64,000 nt of DNA, from contig MKSX01000010.1 in assembly GCA_001897445.1 (NCBI GenBank), positions 62,001-126,000 of the forward strand, given 5' to 3'. Under the pieces are notes generated by a model, which saw only the letters and a list, made by a program, of their open reading frames with translations, had not been told where the DNA came from and made no database searches. Positions 62,010 through 64,000 of this stretch are shown here, one piece after another. Numbering within the stretch: the stretch's first letter is position 1; every line of letters starts with the position of its first letter. Made by a program: the position numbers and the translations under genes. The DNA is from Alphaproteobacteria bacterium 33-17. GTDB lineage: Bacteria > Pseudomonadota > Alphaproteobacteria > Rickettsiales > 33-17.

Positions 62010-63121
62010 ATTTCCTCTGTTTTTACATTCTTTTGGTATATTTCATCCCAAACTTTTATAAACTCTTCAATCTCATTTTTAGTAGTAAACTGCGAAGTAC
62101 TAACCCTTACCACGCACCTCGCCTCACTCTCATTCATTCCTTGCGCAAGCAGTACATGAGAGGCTGCAATTTTCCCTGAAGAACATGCAGCACCCGAACT
62201 TATTGCAATGCCTGCCATATCAAACGATATTAACTGCGTTTCATTTGGAACATCTGGCATATATATTAAGCTTGTATTAGGAAGCCTTTTTGAGCCTTGC
62301 GATATAATTTTTGCACCTTTTCTTTTAAGAATCTCGGTTTCAAGGAATTTTTGATTATCAACACAAATACTGGTATAACTGTCTATATTACTTACAGCAA
62401 TTTCAATTGCCTTTGCCATACCAATTATGCCTATAGTATTTTCAGTACCTGCCCTAAGCCCCTGATTCTGACCGCCACCTTTATGCATTGGCGCAAGCGG
62501 TATGCCGCGTTTGATAAACAGCGCCCCAACTCCCTGAGCGCCATGAATTTTATGGCTTGATAATGTAAATGCATCTAAATCTAAACTTGCTAAATCAACT
62601 TTAACCTTGCCAACTGCCTGAATCATATCTGAATGAAGCATAGCGCCATATTTTTTAGTGATTTCGCGTATCTTTACAATGTCCTGAATCACACCAGTTT
62701 CATTATTAGCATACATAACAGATACTAGCGGCTTGTTATGTTTTTGAATCTCTACTTCAAGCTGATTTAGGTCTATATGACCATTATTATCAACATCTAT
62801 AAGCATTAAGTCTTCTCTACTATTTAGTATAGAAGCATGTTCTGTTTTAGATGTAATAACTTTTACATTTTCAATATAGTTTACCACCCAGTTATTTGTC
62901 TCAGTGCCAGATGAAGTAAATATAATTCTATAATCGTTTTTATTTATATTCAGAGACTTACATATAATATCTTTGGCATTTTCGATGTACTTTCTTGCTT
63001 CTCTTCCCAAATTATGAACCGAAGAAGAATTCATAGGTTTTGACACAAATTCAGACATATACGCCCACACTTCAGGAAGTATGTTAGTTGTAGCGTTATT
63101 ATCTAAATATATATTATGCAT
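62000..63121 (-). CDS. Second cysteine desulfurase (NifS/IscS2-like)
   Basis: This 373-residue paralogue of IscS starts [20 protein letters not shown] and carries [18 protein letters not shown] (PLP Lys) and [20 protein letters not shown] (catalytic Cys loop, NifS-like SSG). It lacks the IscS-type C-terminal tail (ends [16 protein letters not shown]). Such a second gene beside iscS is known from Rickettsia (spl1-like). The ATG at 63121 fits the family start and overlaps the iscR stop by 8 bases; an in-frame start at 63151 is less likely. Confidence 0.92.
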   Translation of the reverse strand: MHNIYLDNNATTNILPEVWAYMSEFVSKPMNSSSVHNLGREARKYIENAKDIICKSLNINKNDYRIIFTSSGTETNNWVVNYIENVKVITSKTEHASILNSREDLMLIDVDNNGHIDLNQLEVEIQKHNKPLVSVMYANNETGVIQDIVKIREITKKYGAMLHSDMIQAVGKVKVDLASLDLDAFTLSSHKIHGAQGVGALFIKRGIPLAPMHKGGGQNQGLRAGTENTIGIIGMAKAIEIAVSNIDSYTSICVDNQKFLETEILKRKGAKIISQGSKRLPNTSLIYMPDVPNETQLISFDMAGIAISSGAACSSGKIAASHVLLAQGMNESEARCVVRVSTSQFTTKNEIEEFIKVWDEIYQKNVKTEEICR

Positions 63122-63536
63122 TGCTAAACTTACCGTTTTTAAAATCTTCAAGTGTCACAGATGTTAAATAAGCTTCAATCTTGATACCAAGCTCATCCCA
63201 TAAGTCATGGGTTGCGCACTTTGCCCCATTTGGCATACAACCAGCTAATCCGTCGTTAGTGCATCTTACAATTTTTATAGGCTCTTCGACTGCATGAATA
63301 ATTTCAGCGATTGATATTTCTGATAAATCTTTAGCGAGTGTATAACCCCCACCAGGACCTTTAACAGACTGAACTATATCATTTTTACGGAGTCTTACAA
63401 AAATCTGCTCCAGATAATTAAGAGGGATACTTTGTTTTTCAGCAATATCCGCTATAGTTGTTGGGGTATTGCGGTTTTTATTCATGGCCAAATAAACCAT
63501 AGCCATCACAGCGTATCTACCCTTGGTTGTTAGCAT
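63114..63536 (-). CDS. iscR: Rrf2-family Fe-S regulator IscR
   Basis: IscR senses Fe-S sufficiency and represses the isc operon. The 140-residue form begins LTTKGRYAVMAMVYLA, with the winged helix SIPLNYLEQIFVRLRKNDIV and VKGPGGGYTLAKD. The [2Fe-2S] ligands are C92, C100 and C106 (RCTNDGLAGCMPNGAKCATH). The start follows the family; an upstream reading to 63569 adds non-conserved residues. It is the first gene of the ISC operon, under a promoter overlapped by a likely IscR site. Confidence 0.95.
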   Translation of the reverse strand: MLTTKGRYAVMAMVYLAMNKNRNTPTTIADIAEKQSIPLNYLEQIFVRLRKNDIVQSVKGPGGGYTLAKDLSEISIAEIIHAVEEPIKIVRCTNDGLAGCMPNGAKCATHDLWDELGIKIEAYLTSVTLEDFKNGKFSNA

Positions 63537-63621
63537 CATGATAAGAAAGTACCATAAAAATGTTGCCACTTATGCAAAAACATTGCATTTCGTAAAAAAT
63601 TTTTCTAATATATTGAAGAAA

Positions 63622-63655
63622 GTTATATAATACCCTATTAAATTAGTCAAGTATT
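63622..63655 (-). promoter_or_regulatory. iscR promoter with overlapping type 1 IscR site
   Basis: On the minus strand, -35 TTGACT (63645-63650) and -10 TATAAC (63622-63627) are 17 bases apart. The stretch 63629-63655, with ATACTTGACT, TTTAATAG and GGTATT in order, matches the E. coli-type type 1 IscR motif (ATAxyTGACT...TTTAGT...GGTAT) closely. Autorepression of iscR is inference from this overlap. On the other strand, TATAAT at 63626-63631 may be the -10 of the divergent hydrolase gene. Confidence 0.75.
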
Positions 63656-63672
63656 CCGGGAGAATAAATTAC

Positions 63673-64000
63673 ATGCCAGAAGTTATTATTAGTGGTTCAG
63701 AAGGTAGAATCGAAGCAAGATATACACAAGGTAAAGAACCTAATGCACCTGCGGCACTTATACTTCATCCACATCCGCAATATGGCGGCACTATGAATAA
63801 TAAGGTAGTTTATAATCTATACAGCCAGTTTGCTGCTAAGGGATTTTCAGTACTTCGCTTTAATTTTAGGGGCGTTGGAAGATCTAGTGGTACTTTTGAC
63901 CATGGTATTGGTGAGCTTATCGACGCAGCTATCGCGCTCGACTGGCTACAACTTCACAATCCATCTGCTTCAAGCTTCTGGATTGGCGGATTCTCATTTG
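63673..64000 (+). CDS. Alpha/beta hydrolase, 3' end beyond the window
   Basis: The gene is cut by the window end; 109 codons are visible. It starts with ATG at 63673 after a GGGAG ribosome site. The sequence shows PAALILHPHPQYGGTMNNKV, YSQFAAKGFSVLRFNFRGVG and WIGGFSF, a pattern typical of a conserved alphaproteobacterial alpha/beta hydrolase (oxyanion HPHP, nucleophile elbow GGFSxG partly visible). Its substrate is unknown. It is divergent from the ISC operon and may share the IscR site. Confidence 0.85.
   Translation, partial: MPEVIISGSEGRIEARYTQGKEPNAPAALILHPHPQYGGTMNNKVVYNLYSQFAAKGFSVLRFNFRGVGRSSGTFDHGIGELIDAAIALDWLQLHNPSASSFWIGGFSF

Overview
The window is AT-rich, densely coded DNA from an alphaproteobacterium, most likely a member of the Rickettsiales or a close relative with an intracellular lifestyle. 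The evidence is a C4-pathway 5-aminolevulinate synthase, a complete ISC cluster with two cysteine desulfurases, a ProP-type and a Bcr-type MFS carrier, an SdhAF4 (DUF1674) protein, a DUF2125 protein, TTAA-N7-TTAA (CtrA-type) boxes, palindromic intergenic repeats, an ankyrin-like protein and several lineage-specific proteins with eukaryote-like features. Remnants of a flagellar or type III export system (FlhB-C-like and FliO-like) would suit a Midichloriaceae-like lineage, but the exact taxon is inference.

Layout. 1-6042 (+) is a housekeeping run: coaE, dnaQ, a small acidic protein, a ProP-like carrier, an SdhAF4-like micro-ORF, a PTPS-like pseudoenzyme, tatB, tatC, serS and a DUF1653 protein. 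6079-12273 (-) holds dsbD, rpmJ, a GT2 glycosyltransferase and an unusual 1098-residue ABC protein. The gap at 12274-12500 holds four DnaA-box-like sites in one orientation and may be the chromosomal origin. nadK follows, then an unknown gene and two tandem paralogues with a kinase-like signature, the first behind a triple CtrA-type box. 17185-31556 is mostly conserved: TAXI receptor and DAACS symporter, psd-pssA-recF-gyrB, prmA, a DsbA-like protein, prs-rplY-pth-ychF and a class D beta-lactamase.

31723-43265 holds the ankyrin-like protein, ctaA-hemA beside an orphan heme-copper oxidase-like protein, the export-apparatus-like mini-operon, mltA, rnhA, comEC and grpE. 43341-49380 covers cell-wall genes (dacA-like, rlpA), pyrE, a tRNA-Ala, yggS, a Bcr-type exporter and a conserved alphaproteobacterial membrane protein. 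49643-52512 is an accessory block: a response regulator without its phospho-acceptor Asp, then three unknown proteins, one ending in OCRE-like Tyr-rich octamers. 52779-63536 (-) holds alaS, a DUF2125 protein and the ISC cluster iscR-nifS/iscS2-iscS-iscU-iscA-hscB-hscA-fdx, whose gaps are filled with palindromic repeats. A truncated alpha/beta hydrolase gene closes the window.

How the genes work together: the ISC operon makes Fe-S clusters and is probably autoregulated by IscR through a site on its promoter. Heme A synthesis (hemA, ctaA) supports respiration. TatBC, DsbD, the DsbA-like protein, RlpA, MltA and DacA build the envelope. The least explained parts are the kinase-like paralogues, the OCRE-like protein, the large ABC protein, the PTPS pseudoenzyme and the palindromic repeats.
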